A stretch of DNA of 64,000 nt from Paenibacillus sp. FSL W8-0426 (GTDB taxonomy: Bacteria > Bacillota > Bacilli > Paenibacillales > Paenibacillaceae), in contig NZ_CP150203.1 in the NCBI RefSeq assembly GCF_037969725.1, forward strand, positions 3,798,001 to 3,862,000. The letters run 5' to 3'. Both the position numbers and the translations under genes were made by a program. A model generated the notes under the pieces. The model made no database searches and was not told where the DNA came from. It saw only the letters and a program-made list of their open reading frames with translations. Numbering within the stretch: position 1 is the first letter of the stretch; each line of letters starts with the position of its first letter. Shown here in pieces: positions 1 through 8,897 of this stretch.

Positions 1-1
1 A

Positions 2-406
2 TTTGACAGTCCTTTATACCTCTTCCGGTTTGAAGATCGAACGCTTGCGATATTCGGACATGATCTCGGTGGTTATTACGCGGTCGATCTCGAGAGTGGC
101 ACCGTAACATATATCCACCAGGAAGACGCCCTTTACCGGCTGCAATTTTGCAATTCAAGCTTTGATTCTTTTTTGCAATTTCACAACTTGTTTATGCAGC
201 AGGTAAAGTGGCGAATTGAATCCGGCAACGATCCGCAAAAAGCGGTGGAAGCGCTGGAAACAGAGTTCAGACGCTATGATTCTCAAGCCACGGAAAACGA
301 CGATTCCTTTTGGCCGATGCGTTTGTACGAGCTTTCCGACGACCTGTTTCCGCTGAATGATCTGCGTATAAACTTTTACCGATCGATCCTCGACAAAACG
401 AAATGA
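2..406 (+). CDS. SUKH (SMI1/KNR4)-like protein, C-terminal part
   Basis: The 5' end lies outside the window. The frame is open from base 2 to the TGA at 404-406. It encodes about 134 residues with the pattern FGHDLGGYYAVDLESG followed by a bulky helix reading SFDSFLQFHNLF, which is typical of the C-terminal half of SMI1/KNR4 (SUKH) domains. SUKH proteins often act as immunity proteins against nuclease or polymorphic toxins. The next genes also resemble immunity families, which fits an eroded toxin-immunity island. No toxin gene is visible. The family call is from pattern recognition; the specific role is inferred. Confidence 0.6.
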   Translation, partial: FDSPLYLFRFEDRTLAIFGHDLGGYYAVDLESGTVTYIHQEDALYRLQFCNSSFDSFLQFHNLFMQQVKWRIESGNDPQKAVEALETEFRRYDSQATENDDSFWPMRLYELSDDLFPLNDLRINFYRSILDKTK

Positions 407-447
407 GATCGTTACCGATACCGCGAAACGTTTTTCCGTGACGATCG

Positions 448-857
448 CTAAAATGTCCGTATTGCGTTTTTGTTGTATTTATGCACCAATTCTTCCCTTA
501 GTGGACTATCTTGTCTAGTATATAAAGCATCTTCGTTTCGCCATAGATCAAACCAGGGAATGGCCTCATTCTCTACAAATAACAATATTTGATTTGCACA
601 TCTATTTATAGAATCCTCATCTTTATGATACCTGAAGTTATAATGTATTGAATATTCATTTTTGTATCCATTTGCTTGGATTCCGTTTAAAGCTATAAAG
701 TCCAGATCATCTAATAGAAATCGTATCCCCGTATGAACTCTATAGAAAGGACCAGATCTCAATTTATGCAGATGGATAAACTCAATTCTTTCTTCGTATA
801 TCCTTGTATAAAAGCTCGGCTTAGTTCTAAAAAAGCCATGGGGCAATAATAATTCTC
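448..857 (-). pseudogene. DUF4304-like protein, 5' end cut off by an inverted-repeat element
   Basis: The frame ends at 448 and remains readable up to the edge of the repeat element at 858. The first readable residues are RELLLPHGFFRTKPSFYTR, then a segment with FYRVHTGIRF. This is like the start of DUF4304 proteins, which normally carry some 10-20 more N-terminal residues. No ATG is available: reading continues into the repeat and stops there. The only possible start is a TTG at 846 without a convincing Shine-Dalgarno site. The simplest reading is that element insertion removed the start. DUF4304 members are common among immunity-type genes. Possibly still expressed as a 132-residue protein. 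Confidence 0.5.
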
Positions 858-1093
858 TTATATAGGTTGAACCAATGATTTTTACACAGAGACACTACCG
901 CGGTCAGAACCATCTTCCGATCGCTGTTATCCCCAGATTTCTTTGATCCCCTTTTTCAAGGGGAACATCCGGTGATCAGCCTATGCTTCCGATGCAGCTT
1001 TCTTACAGAAAGCTTTTAAGCGACCGCTTCGCTTCTCCAGATTCTTTCTGCCCTCTTCGTTATCGTGTAAATTTCCGGTTCAATCTATATAGT
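858..1093 (+). repeat. Inverted-repeat element, copy 1 (MITE-like)
   Basis: A ~236 bp element ending in near-perfect terminal inverted repeats: TATATAGGTTGAACC on the left, and GGTTCAATCTATATAGT on the right, which reads ACTATATAGATTGAACC on the other strand. Internal hairpins include CCCCTT-TTTC-AAGGGG near 950-965 and GCTTTCT-TAC-AGAAAGC near 1000-1016. It carries no coding capacity of its own. It sits against the DUF4304-like remnant. The same sequence recurs at 1858-2054 and 55276-55508 in the same orientation. No clear target duplication was found. Confidence 0.75.
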
Positions 1094-1198
1094 CTCTTTT
1101 TTACGAGTCCTCCATGCTTTTTCTCAGGGAATTTATCTTTCATTGCGATCATGTCCCCTTCTTCAGTGGCTCGTCTATGTCTAAATTCATGATTACTT

Positions 1199-1801
1199 TC
1201 AGAAGGAGTATCCTCCAGCATTTAAGTACTCTTGGTTCCACTCGTGTACAGGAACTGGAGTAATGCAATTCATATAATACTCCTTATACTTATCCAGCCC
1301 GAAATTAACAGAGTATGACCAGTAGAGCCTATGCATCAAATCTTTAGCTGTATGTAATGCGGTTAGTTCATAAGGCTCTAATCGTTCAAGTGGATTCGCG
1401 GGATAGATATCCGTTTCCACGATGGGATTTCCCATTCCCAAATCGCCGATTCCTGGATCAATATACACCAGATTGAATCGAGTAGAACATGAATCCGGAC
1501 GATTTCCAAAATCTTGGCTAATATAATGTTTGGGTACATCCACATCTGTTTTAGGAGCTATGGCTGCATCTTTCAATTTTTGCTATGCGGTCAACTTTAC
1601 AGCTGAATTCAACACTCGGATCACTCGAAATTCTTGAATATCCTGTAATTTAACCTCATCCCAAGCAGAGATTGAATTCTCCAAAAAGATATTAAACATG
1701 ATAATATAAGGCTTTTTGAGTAATTGAACAACTGTTGAAACTGAGTCTGTCACAGGTACAAAATAAACATCATTTTCTTTCCAGCTGAATCGATTTAACA
1801 T
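1199..1801 (-). pseudogene. Immunity-like protein split by an in-frame TAG
   Basis: Two open stretches (1583-1828 and 1199-1576) lie in the same frame, separated only by a TAG codon at 1583-1585. Read through, they give one protein of about 200 residues. The best start is ATG at 1801, 10 nt after AAAGGGG. The N-terminus (FSWKENDVYFVPV) resembles the entry strand of Imm26-type immunity proteins; the rest was not recognised. No alternative start with a ribosome site exists after the stop (a TTG at 1576 has none). It lies between repeat copies 1 and 2. A sequencing error at the TAG cannot be excluded. Confidence 0.5.
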
Positions 1802-1857
1802 AATGTCTGGCGCCCCCTTTAGATCCATTTTTGTAGTTGTAGAAGAGACCCTTTTCT

Positions 1858-2054
1858 ACTATATAGGTTTGAACCAATGATTTTTACACAGAGACACTAC
1901 GCGGTCAGAACCTTCTTCCGATCGCTGTTATCCCCAGATTTCTTTGATCCCCTTTTTCAAGGGGAAAATCCGGTGATAAATGCGACCGCTTCGCTTCTCC
2001 AGATTCTTTCTGCCCTCTTCGTTATCGTGTAAATTCCGGTTCACTCTATATAGT
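1858..2054 (+). repeat. Inverted-repeat element, copy 2 (internally deleted)
   Basis: A 197 bp copy of the element at 858-1093, with ends ACTATATAGGTTTGAACC and GGTTCACTCTATATAGT. It lacks about 40 bp, including the GCTTTCT...AGAAAGC hairpin, which suggests loss of one hairpin module. Orientation matches copy 1. The 760 bp between the two copies hold the split immunity-like gene. Confidence 0.75.
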
Positions 2055-2122
2055 ACATCGTCTTTGGAGAGTAGAAGGCATGCCTGGTCTTATGGCTACT
2101 TATGAATTTACCGCTATTTATT

Positions 2123-3148
2123 TTATCCTATATGATTTTGTAAATGTATTCGCCACATGGACTTCATTCGCTTGTCTTCAGCAATATTCTCATAGAGGAT
2201 ATGCTCCTTCCCTGCTTGTTTAAACCAATCGCGTAATGCTGCAATCCTTCCTTTATTAAAATCAATAAACTGAAAATCTAGTTGTTGTAAGTGCTCCATT
2301 TCAAGTAATGCCTCTAAATCCTTGGCTTTAATACTTGTAGAAATCTGCCTTAATTCTAACATTTCAAGAAGGGGGGCTGACCACAAAAGATCTATATGTT
2401 TTAACGCTTTCATATTATCCAGTTCCAACTGTCTAAGGTTATGCATTTTAGAGAAGTCACATAAAGCCTCCACCTTAGATAAGGACAATCGTAAATAAGT
2501 AAGATTATGCATTGAAGCTATATCATCCAGATTCGTTAAGTTTCGTATATTTGCTAAGCTAAGCATTTTAACTGTAGAATTCGCAAGTGCTGCTAGGGAA
2601 CCTTTCAAAGTACAATCATGAATAAAGAGACACTCCAATTTGGTTAACTGACGAACAAAATCAACTTCATGAATAGTAGTACTCAAAATGAGCGTGTCAA
2701 GTTCAGTTGCATCGCCGATCGGTGTTAAGTCTACAAATTCCCCATTTAATGAAAGATATTGAAGATTTCTAAAGTTAGAAGTAAAGTTTAAGTTTACCGG
2801 CTTTTTACTTGTAATTGATAAAAATTGCAATCGCTCTAGTTTACCAAGTATACTCAAATCAATATGATGTTGAAGGTTTAATTGTAAAGCTGTTATATGC
2901 TTTAAGTCAGCGATGATCTGTAATAATTCCTCTGTATAGCGCCCTTTCATATCAATTTGACGAATAGACAATACTAAATCCGGACGTTTAGCAAATACAT
3001 GCTTATCTAATTCTTGTAAATCTTCGAGCTTATCTATATCAATGACAAACGAAATAAGCGCCCGATGTCCCAGTTGCTTAATCGCTTTATTCATTTTCCC
3101 TATTGTCCAAGGTGCACCATGCATAGAGCTCGTCCATACTTCTCCCAT
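2123..3148 (-). CDS. Leucine-rich repeat protein
   Basis: 341 residues with no signal peptide or membrane segment. From about residue 85 to 300 there are roughly ten repeats of the form LxxLxxLxLxx, for example LQYLSLNGEFVDLTPIG, LTYLRLSLSKVEAL and LRQLELDNMKALKHI. Such repeats form a curved solenoid for protein binding. The first ~80 residues are helical and unassigned. The start is ATG at 3148 with GGGGGAG just upstream. Its place beside SUKH, DUF4304-like and immunity-like genes makes a role in toxin/immunity or effector binding possible, but there is no direct evidence. AT-rich compared with the sugar operon that follows. Confidence 0.7.
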   Translation of the reverse strand: MGEVWTSSMHGAPWTIGKMNKAIKQLGHRALISFVIDIDKLEDLQELDKHVFAKRPDLVLSIRQIDMKGRYTEELLQIIADLKHITALQLNLQHHIDLSILGKLERLQFLSITSKKPVNLNFTSNFRNLQYLSLNGEFVDLTPIGDATELDTLILSTTIHEVDFVRQLTKLECLFIHDCTLKGSLAALANSTVKMLSLANIRNLTNLDDIASMHNLTYLRLSLSKVEALCDFSKMHNLRQLELDNMKALKHIDLLWSAPLLEMLELRQISTSIKAKDLEALLEMEHLQQLDFQFIDFNKGRIAALRDWFKQAGKEHILYENIAEDKRMKSMWRIHLQNHIG

Positions 3149-3377
3149 AACGACTCCCCCAATTGTTTTATGCTACCCATAATCTACCTAAATATTATTG
3201 TTAACCAAGCGATCAGAATCTCTATCTGAGATAGTTTTAATTTTACTGCATTTTACAGCGAATCCATATGGGGAGCAAGTTTATGGTTTATTTCTCCTTT
3301 AGAGCATCCTTCCTTGGGCTATTCTCTCTCCTAAAATAGCGGCTTCAATGGGATCATGTTCTTGTCCCTCGACAGAA

Positions 3378-3410
3378 AACAGACCCGCTATGATCGGTAG
3401 CGGGTCTGTT
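3378..3410 (-). terminator. Terminator of the sugar-transport operon
   Basis: Inverted repeat AACAGACCCGCTA / TAGCGGGTCTGTT with a 7-nt loop, followed on the minus strand by GTTTTCTGT. It lies 40 bp after the permease stop. The rest of the gap, 3149-3377, shows no gene. Confidence 0.8.
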
Positions 3411-3452
3411 CTTCATTTCCATATCTGTACAAGAACGTGCTATTCTACAGTT

Positions 3453-4616
3453 TTAGGCCGATCTTTTGTTTTTGTTGTAGATATCGAAAGCTACGGCAAG
3501 CAGAAGCACCAAACCTTTGATTCCCTGCTGCCAGTCAATGCCCAAACCAATGAGGGACATCCCGTTATTCAGTACCCCCATTACCAAACCGCCGATGATT
3601 GCTCCAAACACGGTTCCAATGCCACCGGAAGCTGAAGCCCCGCCGATAAAGCAGGCTGCAATGGCATCCAATTCGAAGTTGGTACCCGCTCTTGGAGTGG
3701 CCGCGTTCAGACGGGCAGCGAAGATCAGACCGGAAACGGCGGCGAGCACGCCCATGTTTACAAATACCCAGAATGTCACTTTTTTGGTTTTGACTCCGGA
3801 CAGTCCTGCAGCCTTTTCATTTCCTCCAAGCGCGTATACATGACGTCCCATTACAGTACGGTTCATGACAAAGGAATAAACGATGATCAGTACAAACAGC
3901 AGGATCAAAATATTCGGAATTCCGGCGTAACTTGCCAACACGAAGGTAAACAGGTTCGTCACCGCAGCCACCACAATCAGTTTGAGCAGGAAAAGCCCCT
4001 GCGATACGACCGCGAATCCGTATTTCCGCTGGGAGCGGCGTTCCCGCAGTTCATTCACGATGTACCAGACCGTAAGCGCAACGCCGACAAGGATCGAGAT
4101 GAGCCCGAAACCCGAGAATTGAATATCAGGCAGGAACCCGGAGCTAATCTTTTGGAATCCTCCCGGAAAAGGAGAGATGGACTGCCCTTCGAGCACGATC
4201 ATCGTCAACCCGCGGAAGAGCAGCATGCCCGCAAGGGTCACGATAAACGCAGGGATCCGCACATAGGCGATCCAGAAGCCCTGCCAGGCTCCGATTAACG
4301 CCCCGACCAGCAAAGAAGCGATCACCGCCATCCAGGCCGGAAGCTGCCAGTCGACCATCATGATTGCTGCCACTGCACCGACAAAGGCTGCAACGGAACC
4401 TACCGACAGGTCAATATGTCCGGTAATAATGACCAGTACCATCCCGATGGCGAGCACAAGAATATAGCTGTTCTGCAGGATCAGATTCGTAATATTGATC
4501 GGTTTCAGTAAGAGCCCGCCAGTCAGCAGCTCGAACAAGATCATAATGACAACCAGGGCGATGATCATCCCGTATTGGCGTATATTGTTTTTGAACAGTT
4601 TAGTTAGCATTTCCAT
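3453..4616 (-). CDS. mmsB: Monosaccharide ABC transporter permease (MmsB/AraH type)
   Basis: A 387-residue polytopic membrane protein of the BPD_transp_2 (RbsC/XylH) fold. About ten hydrophobic segments are visible, with the conserved patch [13 protein letters not shown] near residue 65 and the cytoplasmic loop [14 protein letters not shown] near residue 255 that contacts the ATPase. It has the mid-protein insertion ([13 protein letters not shown]) seen in the multiple-monosaccharide branch. The start (ATG 4616, GGAGG 8 nt upstream) overlaps the end of the ATPase gene by 17 nt, indicating translational coupling. Last gene of the operon, ended by the hairpin at 3378-3410. Substrate is inferred to be L-arabinose or a related pentose. 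Confidence 0.88.
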   Translation of the reverse strand: MEMLTKLFKNNIRQYGMIIALVVIMILFELLTGGLLLKPINITNLILQNSYILVLAIGMVLVIITGHIDLSVGSVAAFVGAVAAIMMVDWQLPAWMAVIASLLVGALIGAWQGFWIAYVRIPAFIVTLAGMLLFRGLTMIVLEGQSISPFPGGFQKISSGFLPDIQFSGFGLISILVGVALTVWYIVNELRERRSQRKYGFAVVSQGLFLLKLIVVAAVTNLFTFVLASYAGIPNILILLFVLIIVYSFVMNRTVMGRHVYALGGNEKAAGLSGVKTKKVTFWVFVNMGVLAAVSGLIFAARLNAATPRAGTNFELDAIAACFIGGASASGGIGTVFGAIIGGLVMGVLNNGMSLIGLGIDWQQGIKGLVLLLAVAFDIYNKNKRSA

Positions 4617-6150
4617 GCTTCTCGCCTCCAGACTTCGTCATATATCTCATCAACGTTTCCTGCGTAGCTTCTTCGCGGCTGACTTCTCCCGTGATGCGCC
4701 CGGCATTCATGACATAAATCCGGTCACACAAGCCCAGAACCTCCGGAAGCTCGGATGAGATCACCAGCACGCCCTTGCCCTCTGCAGCAAGGCGGTGAAT
4801 AATGGTATAGATTTCGAATTTGGCGCCCACATCGATTCCGCGGGTCGGTTCATCCAGAATGAGAATATCCGGACCGGCAAAAATCCATTTGCTCAGCACC
4901 ACTTTCTGCTGATTGCCACCGCTCAGGTTTCCGGTTTTCTGCAAAATGCTCGGTGCTTTGATATTCATGCTTTTCTTCATTTCTTCGGCAACCAGCACTT
5001 CTTCACGTTCGTTCACAACTGCATTTTTGGTCAGCTTGCTCAGACCGGTCAGTGAGATATTGCGTTTGATATCATCCATAAGAATGAGCCCGTATTCCTT
5101 CCGATCCTCCGTCACGTAGGCAAAACCATTTTGAATCGCCTCCGTTACGCTGTTGTTCTGAATCGGTTTGCCATCCTTGATCAGCTGGCCCGATATGTTT
5201 CGTCCATAAGATTTGCCGAAGATGCTCATGGCCAGCTCCGTACGTCCCGCCCCCATCAGACCGGCAATGCCCACGATCTCGCCACGCCGGATGTTCATGT
5301 TGACCTGATCCAGCACCTTGCGTTCGGCATGATGCTCGTGATAAACGGTCCAGTCCTTCACTTCCAATATGACTTTACCGATATTGGCATGACGTTCCGG
5401 GTAGCGGCTTGTCAGGTCACGGCCCACCATTCCGCTGATAATCCGGTCTTCGGTGACGTTATCCTTTCTCATGTCCAGCGTCTCGATCGTCTTGCCGTCC
5501 CGCAATATCGTAACGGAGTCCGATACCTTGGACACTTCATTCAGCTTGTGGGAAATCAGGATACACGCAATTCCCTGCTTTTTGAATTCCAGCATTAATT
5601 GGAGCAGATTTTCGCTATCATCCTCATTAAGCGCTGCCGTTGGTTCATCCAGAATGAGCAGACGAACCTTTTTGGAGAGTGCTTTTGCAATTTCGACCAG
5701 CTGCTGTTTACCCACGCCGATGTTGGATACAAGCGTGTTCGGATTTTCGCTGAGCCCCACTTTGGAAAGCAATTCACGTGTACCGACCAACGTTTCTTTC
5801 CAGTCAATGATGCCTTTGCTGGCACGTTCATTGCCCAGAAAGATGTTCTCCGCGATGGACAGGTAAGGGATCAGCGCGAGCTCCTGATGGATAATGACGA
5901 TCCCCAGATCCTCGCTCTGCTTGATATTTTTGAACTCGCATGTTTTGCCCTGAAACAAAATATCCCCTTCGTACGTTCCATGTGGATATACACCGCTAAG
6001 CACTTTCATCAGCGTGGATTTTCCTGCACCGTTCTCACCGCACAGCGAATGAATTTCGCCTTCCCGGACCTTGAGATTGACGTTCTCCAGTGCTTTGACC
6101 CCAGGAAAGGTTTTGGTAATGCCCTTCATTTCCAATATGATTCCGGTCAT
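4600..6150 (-). CDS. mmsA: Monosaccharide ABC transporter ATP-binding protein (MmsA/AraG type)
   Basis: 516 residues with two ABC domains fused in one chain, as in RbsA/XylG/AraG. Domain 1 has Walker [10 protein letters not shown] (about residue 38) and Walker [12 protein letters not shown]; its signature region is the divergent [13 protein letters not shown]. Domain 2 has a degenerate P-loop ([11 protein letters not shown]), a good signature LSGGNQQKV, and Walker [13 protein letters not shown]. This asymmetry is normal for the family. It powers the adjacent permease. The start is ATG 6150 after AAAGGAG, 21 bp from the binding-protein gene. Substrate is inferred from context only. Confidence 0.9.
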   Translation of the reverse strand: MTGIILEMKGITKTFPGVKALENVNLKVREGEIHSLCGENGAGKSTLMKVLSGVYPHGTYEGDILFQGKTCEFKNIKQSEDLGIVIIHQELALIPYLSIAENIFLGNERASKGIIDWKETLVGTRELLSKVGLSENPNTLVSNIGVGKQQLVEIAKALSKKVRLLILDEPTAALNEDDSENLLQLMLEFKKQGIACILISHKLNEVSKVSDSVTILRDGKTIETLDMRKDNVTEDRIISGMVGRDLTSRYPERHANIGKVILEVKDWTVYHEHHAERKVLDQVNMNIRRGEIVGIAGLMGAGRTELAMSIFGKSYGRNISGQLIKDGKPIQNNSVTEAIQNGFAYVTEDRKEYGLILMDDIKRNISLTGLSKLTKNAVVNEREEVLVAEEMKKSMNIKAPSILQKTGNLSGGNQQKVVLSKWIFAGPDILILDEPTRGIDVGAKFEIYTIIHRLAAEGKGVLVISSELPEVLGLCDRIYVMNAGRITGEVSREEATQETLMRYMTKSGGEKHGNAN

Positions 6151-6171
6151 GGGATTTGCTCCTTTCCATTA

Positions 6172-7257
6172 TTATTTCAATCCAATTTCTTCTTTGGTGT
6201 AATATCCGGTGCCTACAATGTCCTTCTCCACGTTTGTGCGATCCACTGAAATCGGATCCAGCAAATAGGCTGGTACGATCTTAATTCCGTTGTTATATGA
6301 CTTTTCGTCATTCACTTCCGCTTGTTTTCCTTGCAAAATGCTATTGGCCATCTCTACCGTTTGTTCCGCCAGCTTGCGGGTATCCTTGAATACCGTCTGC
6401 GTCTGCTCTCCCGCAACAATGGATTTGATCGAGGCCAGCTCCGCGTCCTGACCCGTAATGACGGGCAAAGGTTTACTCTTTGATCCGTATCCGACGCCTT
6501 TTAGCGACGAGATGATGCCAATGCTGATTCCGTCGTACGGGGACAAGACCGCATCCAGGTGATCTCCCGAATAATAGGCGCTGAGCAGGTTATCCATCCT
6601 CGACTGAGCCAATGCTCCATCCCAGCGCAAGGTCGCGATCTGCGCCATCGTGGTTTGGTTGCTCCGCACGACAAGCTTGCCGGAATCGATATACGGCTTC
6701 AGCACAGACATCGCACCGTCAAAGAAGAAATACGCATTGTTATCGTCGGGCGAGCCGCCAAACAGCTCAATGTTGAACGGGCCCTTGCCTTCCTTGAGGC
6801 CCAGCTTCTGCTCAATGTAAGAAGCCTGGAGCACGCCCACCTTAAAGTTGTCGAACGTCGCGTAGTACGTTAAATAGGGCGTGTTGCGAATCAGACGGTC
6901 GTAGGATATGACTTGAATGCCTTCATCGTGAGCCTTCTTGATCACATCCGTCAGCGTATTGCCATCCACGGATGCAATCACCATCACATCCACTCCCTTG
7001 GTGATCATGTTCTCAATCTGTGAAATCTGATTTTCGACCACGTCCTCAGCGTATTGCAGATCCGTTTTATACCCCTGTTCCTGAAACAAACGGACCATGT
7101 TCTCTCCGTCGCCGACCCATCGCTCGGAGGATTTGGTTGGCATGGAGATGCCGACATATCCTTTTTCCTTGCTGCCTGCCCCACTCTCAGCCAGATTGCA
7201 AGCCGACAGCATCAGGGTCATCACCAGAAGCCAGATCATCACTGCTCCTTTTTTCAT
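6172..7257 (-). CDS. chvE: Sugar-binding lipoprotein (ChvE/AraE type)
   Basis: The solute receptor for the MmsA/MmsB transporter. The start chosen is the ATG at 7257 (AGGAAAGGGG 9 nt upstream), not an upstream ATG at 7284. The resulting protein (361 residues) begins with a lipoprotein signal ending in LMLSAC, with the lipidated cysteine at residue 20. The mature part is a type I periplasmic-binding fold (Peripla_BP_4) with [20 protein letters not shown] at its start and [15 protein letters not shown] near the C-terminus. First gene of the chvE-mmsA-mmsB operon; a cre-like site lies in its leader (7306-7319), so glucose repression is likely. Confidence 0.88.
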   Translation of the reverse strand: MKKGAVMIWLLVMTLMLSACNLAESGAGSKEKGYVGISMPTKSSERWVGDGENMVRLFQEQGYKTDLQYAEDVVENQISQIENMITKGVDVMVIASVDGNTLTDVIKKAHDEGIQVISYDRLIRNTPYLTYYATFDNFKVGVLQASYIEQKLGLKEGKGPFNIELFGGSPDDNNAYFFFDGAMSVLKPYIDSGKLVVRSNQTTMAQIATLRWDGALAQSRMDNLLSAYYSGDHLDAVLSPYDGISIGIISSLKGVGYGSKSKPLPVITGQDAELASIKSIVAGEQTQTVFKDTRKLAEQTVEMANSILQGKQAEVNDEKSYNNGIKIVPAYLLDPISVDRTNVEKDIVGTGYYTKEEIGLK

Positions 7258-7305
7258 ATCAAGTTCCCCTTTCCTCAAAATCATGCGGATCGTGAACGAA
7301 TCATA

Positions 7306-7319
7306 AGATAACGCTTACA
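7306..7319 (-). promoter_or_regulatory. cre (CcpA) site upstream of the sugar transporter
   Basis: The minus strand reads TGTAAGCGTTATCT, which matches the cre consensus TGWAANCGNTNWCA at all but the last position. It lies 49 bp upstream of the binding-protein ATG, a usual place for CcpA repression. The remaining 7320-7494 region must contain the regulated promoter but no unambiguous -35/-10 pair was identified. Confidence 0.7.
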
Positions 7320-7494
7320 ACGTTCGAAGTGACCCATACTGCTTTCTGTTTCCGCCTGATCCAATCGTAGCATTATGACGTCGAGACCGTCTTTGCAGCT
7401 TTTGAACCTTTTTTATAATATTTTAACTTTTGTATAACCTGTAGAAGTTAAGGTGCTGAATCCCTTGCCTCGAGTATCGTTCATCCACCGGGTA

Positions 7495-7535
7495 TAAAAA
7501 AAGAGCTGATCCGCTTCGCAGAAGCAGAACAACTC
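7495..7535 (-). terminator. Terminator after the response-regulator gene
   Basis: On the minus strand GAGTTGTTCTGCTT and AAGCGGATCAGCTC form an imperfect 14-bp stem (with G-U pairs) around CTGCG, followed by a run of seven T. It separates the sensor genes (7584-11846) from the transporter operon. Confidence 0.75.
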
Positions 7536-7583
7536 CGTTGCCCTTGTCCATGTCCGGTGATGTTATCCCTGGTCCGCTTGATG

Positions 7584-8897
7584 TTATACCAGGTCCGCGG
7601 AGGCACTGTGCCCTGTGCCCCCGTCTTTTCGGTACTGCGCAGGCGAGATCCCCATCTTTTTCTTAAACGCCGTGCTGAAATAATGCTGGGTGTCGTAACC
7701 GACCCGTTCTGCAATGCTGTGGATGGGCATCGTCGTGGAATCCAGCAGCTGCACCGCTTTACGGATGCGGGCATGCGTGACCAGGGTTACGAAAGTATCG
7801 TTCAGCTCTTTCTTGAGCACCCGGCTGAGATATACCGAGGAGACTTGCAAGCGGGCAGCGAGCGATTCAAGCGTCAGTTCCCGATCCGCGTACTCCTCAT
7901 TGATGATCTGCCGAGCCCTGCGCACCAGCGGAGACAATCGGGCTTCCCCATAAACAAGTTCCCGGCATAGCCGGTAAGCATTCGGGGCCTCTTCTAATGT
8001 ACCTGTATTTTGCACCACACGGGCATGAACGGCAATATTGAGGCAGGAACCGATCTGCTGTTCAATGATGCAATCCAGCTCTTCCGGAGCCGCCTGCCAC
8101 AAGCAAAAGCCGATTAACCCATTCGGGTCCCTGAACAGGACATGCGGAAGTTCTCCCAGCAGTTCGCCGATAATATTCTCCACGGCAAAAAGAAACAATT
8201 GGCGGTCATTCTCCCGCATAAGGGACTGACGGGCTTCGGCCGCAGGCCAGCGGACGATCCCGAGCTGCACGGGCGGATCGGATGGCAGACGCAGGAACGC
8301 CAGCTGCTCTGTCAGATCTTTTCCTTCCGCAAGCCCTTCCAGCCACTCCAGACAAAAACGCTGACGCAAAAGCGGAATATTGCGTTCGATCTGATCCGCA
8401 GCCTGCTTAACGTAAGCGGTCCGCTTGCGTTCTTCGTCCATCCGCCGATGCAAACGCTCGAGCGCAGCATGCAGCCGCTCCGCATCTACCGGCTTTAGGA
8501 TGTAATCCTCCACGCCAAGTCGCACGGCCTCCTGAGCATAAGCAAACTCATCATGACCGGAGATGATCAGACAGCGGCAGCCCGGACATTCGTCCTGAAG
8601 GCGGCGGATCAGATCAATCCCGTTCAGAAATGGCATATTCATATCCACAAGGATGATATCGATACCGAGCTGGACAGCCAGCTCCAGCGCTTCTTCACCG
8701 TCTTCCGCTTCACCGGCAACCTCCATGCCCAGCCGATCCCAATCAATGGCATCCCGTATGCCTTCGCGAATGATCGGTTCGTCATCTGCAATCAGAACTT
8801 GGTAGCGCCCTGAAGTCTGCAATGTCTGGACTCCCGCCACAGAAACTGCCGCACTCTCCAATTCTGTCCAAGCTGCTTGCATGGTTGCTCTCTTCAT
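7584..8897 (-). CDS. YesN-type response regulator with AraC output domain
   Basis: 437 residues. The receiver domain starts near residue 32 (YQVLIADDEPIIREGI) with phospho-acceptor Asp in ILVDMNMPFLNG and the conserved Lys in YILKPVD. Two AraC-type helix-turn-helix motifs fill the C-terminal ~100 residues (LTLESLAARLQVSSVYLSRV and the segment ending AFKKKMGISPAQYRK). The ATG at 8897 overlaps the kinase stop in an ATGA, giving coupling. This leaves a 31-residue N-terminal extension unusual for the family; an internal TTG at 8822 preceded by GGGAG is an alternative start. Probably activates the downstream chvE-mmsA-mmsB operon. Confidence 0.9.
   Translation of the reverse strand: MKRATMQAAWTELESAAVSVAGVQTLQTSGRYQVLIADDEPIIREGIRDAIDWDRLGMEVAGEAEDGEEALELAVQLGIDIILVDMNMPFLNGIDLIRRLQDECPGCRCLIISGHDEFAYAQEAVRLGVEDYILKPVDAERLHAALERLHRRMDEERKRTAYVKQAADQIERNIPLLRQRFCLEWLEGLAEGKDLTEQLAFLRLPSDPPVQLGIVRWPAAEARQSLMRENDRQLFLFAVENIIGELLGELPHVLFRDPNGLIGFCLWQAAPEELDCIIEQQIGSCLNIAVHARVVQNTGTLEEAPNAYRLCRELVYGEARLSPLVRRARQIINEEYADRELTLESLAARLQVSSVYLSRVLKKELNDTFVTLVTHARIRKAVQLLDSTTMPIHSIAERVGYDTQHYFSTAFKKKMGISPAQYRKDGGTGHSASADLV

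Noticed and set aside
1094..1190. Minus-strand reading HEFRHRRATEEGDMIAMKDK, toxin-tail-like
   Set aside because: No start or ribosome site, overlaps nothing conserved, and runs into the repeat; too short to assign.
983..1192. Plus-strand ORF of 69 codons
   Set aside because: Lies mostly within the repeat element; the equivalent frame in copy 3 encodes a different tail.
1093..1858. Composite transposon formed by repeat copies 1 and 2
   Set aside because: The segment between them carries no transposase and no outer target duplication was found.
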